Shown here: one piece after another, positions 1 to 7,475 of the stretch
Position numbering within the stretch: position 1 is the stretch's first letter
Layout of the letters: each line of letters starts with the position of its first letter
Translations under genes and position numbers: made by a program
The notes under the pieces: generated by a model
Told to the model about the DNA's origin: nothing
The model's database searches: none
What the model saw: the letters and a program-made list of their open reading frames with translations, nothing else
NCBI GenBank assembly: GCA_027061425.1
Contig: JALSUN010000199.1
Location: 1-22,847 of the forward strand
Direction: 5' to 3'
Length of the DNA stretch: 22,847 nt
Source: Helicobacteraceae bacterium
GTDB lineage: Bacteria; Campylobacterota; Campylobacteria; Campylobacterales; Sulfurimonadaceae

Positions 1-2
1 GC

Positions 3-284
3 AATGATCGTCTCTTGAAACTGGTATCCAAAGAAGATCTCAAGGGGATCAAACGTACTGTTATGGTCAACCTGGATAACTTCAGCAGTTCAAGTATCGA
101 TATTATGATCTACTGTTTCAGCCGTTCGGTTGTCTGGGCAGAGTGGTATGAAGTTAAAGAAGATGTGATGTTTAAAGTGGCGCAGATCCTAAAAGAGAAC
201 AACCTGGAGTTCGCTTACCCTACGATGATGATCCATCAAGCACAGTTGGAAAACAAGTCTGTACCAGAAGATGAAGGTCTATAA
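3..284 (+). CDS. MscS-family mechanosensitive ion channel, C-terminal part (5' truncated)
   Basis: Partial gene cut by the window edge. The reading frame is open from base 3 (N-D-R-L-L-K...) with no stop upstream, so a TTG at 15 is internal, not the start. About 93 residues are visible. The text SRSVVWAEWYEVKEDVMFKV followed by an ILKENN...FAYP stretch is the alpha/beta C-terminal cytoplasmic domain of small-conductance mechanosensitive channels, which form the side-portal vestibule of the heptamer in the inner membrane. The pore helix and membrane segments lie outside the window. These channels release solutes on hypo-osmotic shock (family knowledge). The last six bases overlap the 3' end of the convergent Crp/Fnr-type gene. 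Assignment to the family is fairly sure; the subclass is not visible. Confidence 0.75.
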   Translation, partial: NDRLLKLVSKEDLKGIKRTVMVNLDNFSSSSIDIMIYCFSRSVVWAEWYEVKEDVMFKVAQILKENNLEFAYPTMMIHQAQLENKSVPEDEGL

Positions 285-884
285 AACCTCGATACGTCCA
301 CGATGTAGTTTGACAATCCCGTTATGTTCAAACTCTTTGAGCAGACGGCTAATGACTTCTCTTGAGGTACCTAAGTGAGAAGCGAGTTTCTCATGAGTGA
401 TGCTGATCTCACTCTTTTCTTGTTCATGTAGCCAGTCGAGTAGACGGTGGTCAAGTTTTTTAAAACGAACATCTTCGATGAGTCCTGCCATACCTTCTAG
501 TCTCCGTGCAAAAAGTGAGAAGACGAACTGCTGATAAGGTGCTTCTGCAGCGTAGATGGTCTTGACAACATCAGCAGGAAGGAGGTAGCCTTCGACTTCA
601 CTCTCACAGACCGCAGTACCGATAGCGGGGGTGTCTGTGAAGGCAGAGTTGAGGTTCACGTTACACTGCTCACCATTTTCCAAAAAGTAGAGGGTGATCT
701 CTTGACCACTCTCATGCAGACGGTAGACTCTAACCGAACCTTCAACCAGAAACAAGATCTCTTTACACTGATCACCTTGTGCAAAAAGTTCCATACCTTT
801 AGGCATTTTTACCTCTTTGGCATGAGAAAGTAAAAGTGTCTGGGCCTCATTGGAGAGCTCTTCAAAAAATGGAAATTCGTTCAT
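279..884 (-). CDS. Crp/Fnr-family transcriptional regulator
   Basis: A 201-aa cytoplasmic DNA-binding regulator. Residues about 5-115 form a cyclic-nucleotide-binding-type beta barrel (FAQGDQCKEILFLVEGSVRVY), followed by a dimerisation helix about 115-150. A C-terminal winged helix at 160-201 holds the recognition helix GTSREVISRLLKEF. Cysteines at 40, 74 and 93 are present, but there is no N-terminal Fnr-type cysteine cluster, so an Fnr-like 4Fe-4S oxygen sensor is unlikely. The GEQCNVNLNSAF segment resembles GE-x-C motifs in Crp/Fnr proteins that sense redox or reactive species, but the effector is unknown. ATG at 884 follows AAAGGTCTAA, an acceptable ribosome binding site. It is divergent from the dapC-murC operon across about 137 bp and could regulate it. 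No target regulon can be read from the sequence. Confidence 0.88.
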   Translation of the reverse strand: MNEFPFFEELSNEAQTLLLSHAKEVKMPKGMELFAQGDQCKEILFLVEGSVRVYRLHESGQEITLYFLENGEQCNVNLNSAFTDTPAIGTAVCESEVEGYLLPADVVKTIYAAEAPYQQFVFSLFARRLEGMAGLIEDVRFKKLDHRLLDWLHEQEKSEISITHEKLASHLGTSREVISRLLKEFEHNGIVKLHRGRIEVL

Positions 885-912
885 TTTAGACCTTTAAATA
901 ATACGTTGTTTC

Positions 913-918
913 AGTATA
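913..918 (-). promoter_or_regulatory. Candidate -10 box of the Crp/Fnr-type gene
   Basis: On the minus strand the sequence reads TATACT, preceded by GC and a T-rich run, about 29 bases before the ATG at 884. A TTGACA (940-945, minus strand) lies 21 bases upstream, too far for a standard -35. In Campylobacterota a -10 with T-rich upstream DNA is usually enough. Confidence 0.45.
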
Positions 919-948
919 GCAAAAAGCACTGAAAAAGTGTGTCAATCT

Positions 949-963
949 CCACTAAAATAGTGG
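949..963. promoter_or_regulatory. Perfect inverted repeat in the divergent promoter region (candidate operator)
   Basis: CCACTA-AAA-TAGTGG is a perfect 6-bp dyad with a 3-base spacer, between the divergent crp/fnr-type and dapC genes. Its centre (956) is about 37 bases before the start expected from the TATAAT at 981-986, so a bound protein would sit at the -35 position of the dapC operon. Dimeric regulators bind such sites; the neighbouring Crp/Fnr-type protein is the obvious candidate, but the half-site is not a classic Crp or Fnr box. Confidence 0.4.
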
Positions 964-980
964 CTATAGGAAAAAAAAGG

Positions 981-986
981 TATAAT
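981..986 (+). promoter_or_regulatory. -10 box of the dapC-murC-mutS2-ligA-tlyA-ribF operon
   Basis: A perfect TATAAT after an A-rich run and about 35 bases before the dapC ATG. It is the only good promoter seen upstream of the eleven-gene plus-strand block. No convincing -35 hexamer is seen. Confidence 0.6.
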
Positions 987-1021
987 CGCGAGTACTAAGA
1001 GATTATTATATATGAGCAGAC

Positions 1022-2170
1022 ATGACATTTGAACCCTATCCATTTGAGAAATTAACACAACTATTGGCCGATGTGACGCCTAATGATACCTTGAACCCTA
1101 TAGTGCTTACTATTGGTGAACCACAGTTTGAGACACCTGATTTTATACAAGAGGCTTTACAAGAGGCTGCACCACTCCTTAAGAAGTATCCTAAAACCGC
1201 AGGTGAAAGTTACTTGAAAGAGGCGATGCTCTCTTTTGTCTCAAAACGTTTTAATGTTGCTTTAGACCCTACAGAATTGGTACCGTCTTTTGGTACAAGA
1301 GAGGTACTGTTTAACTTTCCCCAATATCTTCTTTTCGAGACTAAAAATCCTCAAATTGCTTTTACAAATCCTTTTTATCAGATCTATGAAGGTGCAGCAG
1401 TTGCAAGTCGGGCAAAAATGCACTTTTTAAACCTTACAGAAAAGAATGCTTATAAGCCTGAAATGGATGTGGAGGTGTTACAAGCTTGTGATTTGGTAAT
1501 ACTGAACTTTCCTAATAATCCTACAGCCTCATGTCTGACACTTGATGAACTGGGCGCATGGGTACGTTTGGCACTCAAACATGACTTTGTACTTCTTAAT
1601 GATGAGTGCTACTCTGAGATCTATACAGATAATCCTGTACCTTCTCTTTTAGAAGCTTCCAAACACGTTGGTAATGATGACTTTAAAAATGTTCTGGTCA
1701 TTAACTCTATCTCTAAACGTTCTTCAGCACCAGGGCTACGCAGTGGTTTTATCGCAGGAGATGCTGAGATCTTAAAAGAGTACTCACAGTACAGAACCTA
1801 TGTAGGTGCAGCGTCACCACTTCCGCTACAAGCAGCAGCTGCAGCAGCCTGGAATGACGAAGTTCATGTTGCTGCCTCACGTGAGATCTATGCTGCCAAC
1901 TTTAAATTGGCAGAAGAGATCTTAGGTATTGAAGCGCCTGAGGCGACCTTCTATCTGTGGTTGAAAGTAGAAAACGCGATAGAGATGACAAAAATACTTT
2001 ACCAAGATTATAATGTCAAGGTTCTGCCAGGAGTGTTCTTGGCCAGAACTGATGACAACGGTCAAAACCCAGGTGAAAACTACCTGCGTATTGCCTTGGT
2101 AGAGAGTGTAGAAAAGACAAAAATAGCATTGATGCGTATAAAAGAAGCATTAAAAAGGGATGTAAAATGA
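1022..2170 (+). CDS. dapC: Succinyldiaminopimelate transaminase-like aminotransferase (class I/II, PLP)
   Basis: A 382-aa cytoplasmic PLP enzyme of aspartate aminotransferase fold type I. Visible landmarks are IGEPQFETP (31-39), NFPNNPT (162-168), the cofactor-binding NDECYSEIY (from 193), the Schiff-base lysine K232 in SISKRSSAPGLRSGF, and the substrate-carboxylate region ENYLRIALV near the C-terminus. Homologues next to murC in Campylobacterota are annotated as DapC, which transfers an amino group from glutamate to N-succinyl-2-amino-6-ketopimelate in lysine/diaminopimelate synthesis. That role fits an operon that also holds murC. Substrate choice among class I enzymes cannot be proved from sequence. 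The ATG at 1022 has no strong ribosome binding site. First gene of the operon; its stop overlaps the next start by 4 bases. Confidence 0.82.
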   Translation: MTFEPYPFEKLTQLLADVTPNDTLNPIVLTIGEPQFETPDFIQEALQEAAPLLKKYPKTAGESYLKEAMLSFVSKRFNVALDPTELVPSFGTREVLFNFPQYLLFETKNPQIAFTNPFYQIYEGAAVASRAKMHFLNLTEKNAYKPEMDVEVLQACDLVILNFPNNPTASCLTLDELGAWVRLALKHDFVLLNDECYSEIYTDNPVPSLLEASKHVGNDDFKNVLVINSISKRSSAPGLRSGFIAGDAEILKEYSQYRTYVGAASPLPLQAAAAAAWNDEVHVAASREIYAANFKLAEEILGIEAPEATFYLWLKVENAIEMTKILYQDYNVKVLPGVFLARTDDNGQNPGENYLRIALVESVEKTKIALMRIKEALKRDVK

Positions 2171-2661
2171 GTGAGATATTAAAAGAGAAAGTTTTAAAAG
2201 CACAAGCAGAAGGCAGTATTGCAGGACTCTATGTACTTGAAGGTGAAGCCCAGGAGACACTGACTGAAGAACGTGACTTGATCGCTTTTTATGCCAACAT
2301 TTTGGACTTGGCCCTTGAAAATCTGACCAATACACTTGAAGCGGCACGTACTATGGAGATGAGTGAGGTCGAGGACTTTGCAACACTGCGTGCACTTTAT
2401 GAATACGCTATGGAACACTACAGCGCCGGTAAGAACCGTGACGCTTCAGCACTTTTTGAGATCTTGGCAGGCCTCACAGAAGATGAACGTTTCAAAACGG
2501 CGATGAATGCCCATAAGATCGGTGCAGATGCTGGGATCAACCTTGAGATGTTCATTGCTACTATTGGCGATGTTGATGCGACACAGGCAGCTGGAACTTT
2601 CTATATTTCAGAATTCAGGCCTGAAGCCAAGTCTGCAATGGAACGAGGCAGCGCGTCGTGA
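2167..2661 (+). CDS. Hypothetical protein between dapC and murC
   Basis: A 164-aa acidic, helix-rich soluble protein without signal peptide or membrane segment; I do not recognise the family. The centre (ALYEYAMEHYSAGKNRDASA, about 78-97, then LFEIL) looks like a single TPR-like helix pair, and the rest is rich in Glu and Ala. It starts with ATGA overlapping the dapC stop and ends at TGA overlapping the murC GTG, so it is translated in a coupled block. That suggests a housekeeping role linked to cell-wall precursors or an assembly function, but this is inferred only from position. A real gene is supported by tight packing on both sides and uniform codon use. Confidence 0.8.
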   Translation: MSEILKEKVLKAQAEGSIAGLYVLEGEAQETLTEERDLIAFYANILDLALENLTNTLEAARTMEMSEVEDFATLRALYEYAMEHYSAGKNRDASALFEILAGLTEDERFKTAMNAHKIGADAGINLEMFIATIGDVDATQAAGTFYISEFRPEAKSAMERGSAS

Positions 2662-3965
2662 AGATCCACTTCATAGGGATAGGAGGCATCGGTATCTCTG
2701 GTTTGGCACAGTATATGCACTTTAAAGGTCATGAGATCACCGGTTCAGATGTTACAGACTCTAAAATTGTAAAAACCCTTCAAAGCAAGGGTATTGAAGT
2801 GACCATTCCTCATAACAAAAAAGCCATTACAGATCAGGACTTGGTGATCCACTCTGCGATTATTCGCGCGAATAATCCTGAAGTGATTGCAGCCAAAGAA
2901 GCCGGTATTAAAGTACTGGCACGTCGTGAAGCGCTGCTTGATTTGCTCCATGAACAGAAGGTCTATGCCGTGGCGGGTGCCCATGGTAAAAGTACCACTT
3001 CGGCTATATTGGCAGCGATCATGGAGGGCTCAGCGATCATAGGCGCAGAGTCCAAAGGTTTTAACTCCAATGTTCGTTACGACGATCAGTGTGAACAACT
3101 TATCTTTGAGGCAGATGAAAGTGATGGCAGCTTTTTGAACTCCAACCCCTACTGTGCGATTGTCATCAATGCCGAGCCCGAGCATATGGAGTATTATAAG
3201 TACGATTATGAGCTCTTCTATAACTCTTATCGTAAGTTCATCGCCTCAGCAAAATTGCGGGTGCTTAATGCTGAAGATGCGTTTTTAAGTACGATAGAAG
3301 ATGAGGCTATCCGTCTCTATCCAAGTAAAGATATCAGTGCTGTCAAATACATCTTGATAGATGATGAACCGTTTACCTCTTTTACACTTAAAGAGTATGG
3401 TAGTTTTAGTGTATGGGGTTTTGGGTTTCATATTGCAGTAGACGCTTCTTTAGCCATTTTAGCGGCACTCGAGAGCATGGATGTAGAGACCATTCGCATT
3501 AAACTCTTGCACTTTAAAGGGATTAAAAAGCGTTTTGATATCGTCTCTAAAGGTGAAAATACTATTATTATAGATGACTACGGACACCATCCGACAGAGA
3601 TAGCAGCAACGATGAGTTCTGTTAAAGCCTATGCTGAGCTCAAGGGTGTTAAAAAGGTAACTGCCATTTGGCAACCTCATAAATACTCACGTACTATTGA
3701 TAATTTAGAGGCCTTTACCAAATGTTTTGAAGGTGCAGACCGACTCATTATCTTACCGGTATGGGCTGCAAGTGAAGCCGAACAGTTTATAGACTTTAAA
3801 GGTGAGTTTAGTGCTTACGACTTAAGCATGATGGACTATGTCAAACGTGACGGTGAGACCTTAAACCTTATTAAACATGATGAGGTGATAGAGACTGTTG
3901 ATGAAGGAATTATTGTTGGTTTTGGAGCAGGTGACATCACCTATCAGATGCGAGGGGAGAAGTAG
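2658..3965 (+). CDS. murC: UDP-N-acetylmuramate--L-alanine ligase
   Basis: A 435-aa cytoplasmic Mur ligase that adds L-alanine to UDP-MurNAc with ATP, the first amino-acid step of peptidoglycan stem synthesis. The N-terminal Rossmann domain has GIGGIGISGLA (7-17). The central ATPase domain has the P-loop AGAHGKST (106-113) and EADESDGSF (151-159). The C-terminal domain has DDYGHHPTEI (306-315) and WQPHKYSR (338-345), all hallmark MurC motifs. Length is normal to slightly short for the family. The start is GTG at 2658, overlapping the previous stop (GTGA), with GAGG about 9 bases upstream; the first residues MKIHFIGIGG fit the family start exactly. No defect is seen. It sits directly upstream of a small membrane protein and mutS2, an order I recall from Campylobacter. 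Confidence 0.96.
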   Translation: MKIHFIGIGGIGISGLAQYMHFKGHEITGSDVTDSKIVKTLQSKGIEVTIPHNKKAITDQDLVIHSAIIRANNPEVIAAKEAGIKVLARREALLDLLHEQKVYAVAGAHGKSTTSAILAAIMEGSAIIGAESKGFNSNVRYDDQCEQLIFEADESDGSFLNSNPYCAIVINAEPEHMEYYKYDYELFYNSYRKFIASAKLRVLNAEDAFLSTIEDEAIRLYPSKDISAVKYILIDDEPFTSFTLKEYGSFSVWGFGFHIAVDASLAILAALESMDVETIRIKLLHFKGIKKRFDIVSKGENTIIIDDYGHHPTEIAATMSSVKAYAELKGVKKVTAIWQPHKYSRTIDNLEAFTKCFEGADRLIILPVWAASEAEQFIDFKGEFSAYDLSMMDYVKRDGETLNLIKHDEVIETVDEGIIVGFGAGDITYQMRGEK

Positions 3966-4294
3966 TGGCTTATCTCTTTGGGATCTTAATCGTTTCACTC
4001 TTTTTTGGAGTGATGCACTTTTTTACCGAGCTTAAGTTACTTCAAAAAATACAAGCGACAGTGGTTGTTTTACTTCTAGTCGGTGGTGCTATCTATTACA
4101 ACTACCTGCAAGACAGTAAAGCTGATGCAATTAGAGAGACGATTTTGCATTTTAATCAAGGTCATACTTTAAAGTGTCAAGGTCAAAAAGTAAGCAACAA
4201 GACTTATACTTTAAGCATTGGAACAGAGACCTTTATAGCTAAAGCCAACACTAAAGACAGTGGTAAGATCTTTGCAGCAAGTGGTTGTGAATGA
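3965..4294 (+). CDS. Small membrane protein between murC and mutS2
   Basis: A 109-aa protein with two predicted membrane helices (about 2-20 and 29-46), joined by a short charged loop, followed by a soluble domain of about 60 residues with two cysteines (CQGQ and the terminal GCE) that could pair if the domain is periplasmic. The function is unknown. A putative integral membrane protein occupies the same place between murC and mutS2 in Campylobacter jejuni (from memory), so it is probably the same small lineage-conserved family. The GTG start at 3965 shares one base with the murC stop and follows GAGGGGAGAAGTA. The end overlaps the mutS2 ATG by four bases (ATGA). Confidence 0.8.
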   Translation: MAYLFGILIVSLFFGVMHFFTELKLLQKIQATVVVLLLVGGAIYYNYLQDSKADAIRETILHFNQGHTLKCQGQKVSNKTYTLSIGTETFIAKANTKDSGKIFAASGCE

Positions 4295-6498
4295 GTTTGA
4301 ATAGCTTAATAGAGAGACTCGACTTAGTCGGACATATTGACTCTTTTAACAGCTTTTTCAGCCGTGAAAAACCTCTGTTTATAGAGGGTGACCAAGAACG
4401 TCACTACAGTTACATCCAAGCCCTAGATAAACTCTCTTTTAAGTCACCACCACGTGTTAACTCATTTAGCCCCATTACATCACATCTTAAAAAGCAGGGT
4501 GTCTTACGCTTTGAGCAGATCTTTGAAGTGATTAAAGTGGTACGTTATTTTCATACACTGAAAAACAGTGCATTTGAAGGCATCATCGGTGAGTGGATGC
4601 ATAAGATTGTCATTCCCGAACGTTTTAGTGAAGAAGTGGCCTCATACTTTGACTTGGAAGGACGTTTTAATGAGGAGTTAGACGAAGAGTTGTTTGGTCT
4701 TTCTCAACGTATTAAAGTCATTAAGTCCGATATTAATGCTTCGATGAAACGCACCTTGTTTAGCTCTAAGATATCACCGTACTTGGTAGATACTCAAGTC
4801 CATTATATTAATGATGAAGAGTGTCTTTTGATGCGTGGTGGTTTTAACCATGTTTTAAAAGGGCAGGTTGTTGGGCGTACAAGTGGTGGTTTTTTCTATG
4901 TAGTACCTGAAAGTCTTTCCAAAAATCGTGACCAGATCAGAAACATAGAGACCATGCGAGAGGTGAAGTTTTATGAGTATGCTAAAAGCTTCTCAAAAGT
5001 ACTCTCAGAACTTCTGCCTTTCATCATCTTCATCGACAAAGAGTTTGAACGGTTTGATCACTATCAGGCCCGTGTCCATTTTGCACGTTCTAAAAGTTTG
5101 AGTATCTTAAAAGCGCAGAAAAACCGTGTGATCAAACTGACAGCTTTTGAACATCCTGCTCTTCACAAGCCCAAACCTGTAGATGTAGACTTTTCTCAAA
5201 ATGTCTTGATGATTACTGGGGTTAATGCAGGTGGTAAGACAATGTTACTGAAGTCTATCCTCTCTGCTGCATTAATGGCGAAGTATCTTATACCGATGAA
5301 AGTTAATCCTCATAAGTCAAGTATAGGAAATTTTAAACGTTTTGAAGCCATTATAGATGACCCACAAAATGTGAAAAATGACATCTCAACCTTTGCTGGA
5401 CGTATGCAGCAGTTTTCGCAACTTTTTTCACAGCATGATGCACTGATAGGTGTGGATGAGATAGAACTTGGAACCGATAGTGATGAGGCGGCAGCACTCT
5501 TTAAAGTGATCTTGGACGAGCTCATAGCCAAGGGTCAGAAAATCATTGTGACCACTCACCACAAACGTCTTGCTTCATTAATGGCAGATAGAGATGATGT
5601 CTCTTTGATGGCGGCTATATATGATGAAGAAGCCCGTCAGCCTACTTATGAGTTTTTACAGGGTATTATAGGCAAATCTTACGCCTTTGAGACAGCGCTG
5701 CGTTATGGGATTACCAACAAGGTGGTGACGCAAGCAAAAACAGTTTATGGTGAAAACCACGAGAAGCTCAACCTCTTGATAGAGAGGGGTGCAGAGCTTG
5801 AACGTGATCTCAAAAAGAAGCAGGTGCTTTTAGAAGAGAAACTTGAAACTGTACGTCAAGAAGAACAGGCGTTACAAGCACAAAAAGAGGCACTTAATGT
5901 CACTTTGGAGTGTGAACGTCAAGCACTTCATAAAAGTTATGAAGCGTCTATCTCTAAGGCTAAAGAAGCAGCGCGTCAGAGTGACACTAAAAGTGTGCAT
6001 AAAAAGATGAATGAAGCCAACAGTGCCTTACCTAAGCTTCAAGAGAAAAAAGTAGCTGAGGTAGTGCATGAGTTTAAGGTAGGCGATTTTGTCAAGTATC
6101 GTAAAAATCGTGGTACTATTATCTCTCTTAAAGCTAAAGAGGCGATGATAGAAGTGGAGGGAATGCGTCTGCGAGTGAAACGTAGCGATCTTAAACCTTC
6201 AGGAAACCCTCCTAAGAAAAAAACAAAAACGCAGGTCAGTCATAAAGTAGAACGCCGCAGCGGTCTCAAACTTGACCTTCATGGTCTGCGTGCAGAAGAG
6301 GCAAACGAACGTCTTGACAAATTCCTCTCTGATGCGCTTATCGAGGGTTGGGATGAGGTGATCGTCTATCATGGTATTGGTACGGGGAAACTCTCCTATG
6401 CGGTTAAAAACTTTCTGATCGCCCACCCTAAAGTGAAATCTTTTGATGATGCACCACAACATATGGGTGGTTTTGGTGCTAAAATAGTGAGACTGTAG
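4291..6498 (+). CDS. mutS2: Endonuclease MutS2
   Basis: A 735-aa MutS-family ATPase lacking the mismatch-recognition domain of MutS1. The order is an N-terminal lever/clamp region (1-290), Walker A GVNAGGKT (310-317), Walker B GVDEIELGTD (387-396) and the switch histidines TTHHK. A long coiled-coil region lies at about 490-590, a basic KOW-like patch at about 600-640, and a C-terminal Smr nuclease domain has LDLHG (661-665) and HGIGTG (694-699), the two Smr motifs. MutS2 suppresses homologous recombination, acts in oxidative-damage repair in Helicobacter and can rescue collided ribosomes in Bacillus (family knowledge). Full length with all motifs intact. Start ATG overlaps the previous stop. 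Lies upstream of a response regulator and ligA. Confidence 0.95.
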   Translation: MSLNSLIERLDLVGHIDSFNSFFSREKPLFIEGDQERHYSYIQALDKLSFKSPPRVNSFSPITSHLKKQGVLRFEQIFEVIKVVRYFHTLKNSAFEGIIGEWMHKIVIPERFSEEVASYFDLEGRFNEELDEELFGLSQRIKVIKSDINASMKRTLFSSKISPYLVDTQVHYINDEECLLMRGGFNHVLKGQVVGRTSGGFFYVVPESLSKNRDQIRNIETMREVKFYEYAKSFSKVLSELLPFIIFIDKEFERFDHYQARVHFARSKSLSILKAQKNRVIKLTAFEHPALHKPKPVDVDFSQNVLMITGVNAGGKTMLLKSILSAALMAKYLIPMKVNPHKSSIGNFKRFEAIIDDPQNVKNDISTFAGRMQQFSQLFSQHDALIGVDEIELGTDSDEAAALFKVILDELIAKGQKIIVTTHHKRLASLMADRDDVSLMAAIYDEEARQPTYEFLQGIIGKSYAFETALRYGITNKVVTQAKTVYGENHEKLNLLIERGAELERDLKKKQVLLEEKLETVRQEEQALQAQKEALNVTLECERQALHKSYEASISKAKEAARQSDTKSVHKKMNEANSALPKLQEKKVAEVVHEFKVGDFVKYRKNRGTIISLKAKEAMIEVEGMRLRVKRSDLKPSGNPPKKKTKTQVSHKVERRSGLKLDLHGLRAEEANERLDKFLSDALIEGWDEVIVYHGIGTGKLSYAVKNFLIAHPKVKSFDDAPQHMGGFGAKIVRL

Positions 6499-6506
6499 GA
6501 GTGATT

Positions 6507-7475
6507 ATGGAAAACTTACAAAATGTTATTCGCCTGGGTTCTAAATTTGACATTCTTTATGTGGAAGATGACAGCTCTATTTTACGCGAAAATACGATTA
6601 TATTTGAAAAGATCTTTAAAAGTGTTGCTACTGCGCGTACTGGTGCGGAGGGTCTTATGAAGTTCTCTTCGCATCAGTATGATGTGGTTATCACAGATAT
6701 AGAGATGCCTGACTTAAATGGTCTAGAAATGTCACAAAAGATTAAAGAGATCAATGCAGAGGTGCCTATTGTAGTGATATCTGCTTACTCTAACAGCTCT
6801 TATCTTATGCAGGCTATTAATACGGGGATAAACTATTATGTTTTAAAACCGATTCTTTTTCCACAACTGCTTTCAACACTACATAAGGTAGTCAATGAGG
6901 TAGAAAACCGTCGTATCTCACTAGCTTGTCAGCAACAAGAGCTTGCAAGTACAGTGAAAAAAGAGCGAGAAGCACTGTTTAAGGCGATGACTACCTGCTC
7001 ACCCAACCCTGTCGTTATCTGTAATGGACGTCATGTCTCTTTTTATAATGTTGCTTTTGAGAAGTTGTTTGAGACTGAAGAACTTGAAGACCTTAAAGTC
7101 AAAGAGGCTGAACTTATGTACTTTCTAGAGCGAAAAATAGAGTTAAATACATTCTTAAAAACCCAGGGTTCTTTTGCTGAAAAGTTGGATTTTTTAGCAT
7201 TTGAAGAGGATACACCGGTAAAGCTCTCTTTGAAAACACAAGAAGGTACTCGCATCTATTTAATGCTCAAAAAAGAGTTAAGTGTCATAGAAGATAATGA
7301 TACGATGATGTTCACCTTCAATGATATTACAACACTCTCTTTTCAAGATGTACAACTCAAAGAATATGACCGCGTTATGGGACAGCTGACGGATGAGTCA
7401 TATGCTGTTTTTAAAAGAAGTGAGACTCCAAGTATTATTAACAAAACCGAATTTGAAACCAAAAGTGAGGATTGA
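6507..7475 (+). CDS. Response regulator: REC domain plus PAS-like domain, no DNA-binding output
   Basis: A 322-aa cytoplasmic signalling protein. A CheY-like receiver occupies about 15-130: acidic pair VEDD, phospho-acceptor Asp in VVITDIEMPDLNG, the switch SAYSNS and the lysine in YYVLKPI. A coiled linker follows (about 130-160), then a PAS-like sensor (EREALFKAMTTCSPNPVVIC to FTFNDITTLS). There is no helix-turn-helix, GGDEF, EAL or kinase domain, so output is probably through protein contacts. I chose ATG 6507 because AGGAG at 6497-6501 is five bases away; a GTG at 6501 lies inside that ribosome binding site. The stop overlaps the ligA start. No histidine kinase is nearby, so the partner is unknown. 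Confidence 0.88.
   Translation: MENLQNVIRLGSKFDILYVEDDSSILRENTIIFEKIFKSVATARTGAEGLMKFSSHQYDVVITDIEMPDLNGLEMSQKIKEINAEVPIVVISAYSNSSYLMQAINTGINYYVLKPILFPQLLSTLHKVVNEVENRRISLACQQQELASTVKKEREALFKAMTTCSPNPVVICNGRHVSFYNVAFEKLFETEELEDLKVKEAELMYFLERKIELNTFLKTQGSFAEKLDFLAFEEDTPVKLSLKTQEGTRIYLMLKKELSVIEDNDTMMFTFNDITTLSFQDVQLKEYDRVMGQLTDESYAVFKRSETPSIINKTEFETKSED

Noticed and set aside
1012..1032. Six-codon open frame (ATG at 1012, reading MSRHDI) overlapping the dapC start
   Set aside because: No ribosome binding site and no feature of a leader peptide; short frames like this are expected by chance.
2703..2719. Sigma-54-like TGGCAC...TGC element
   Set aside because: Spacing is right (GG-N10-GC) but the second half is weak and it lies inside the murC coding region with no gene start after it; likely chance.
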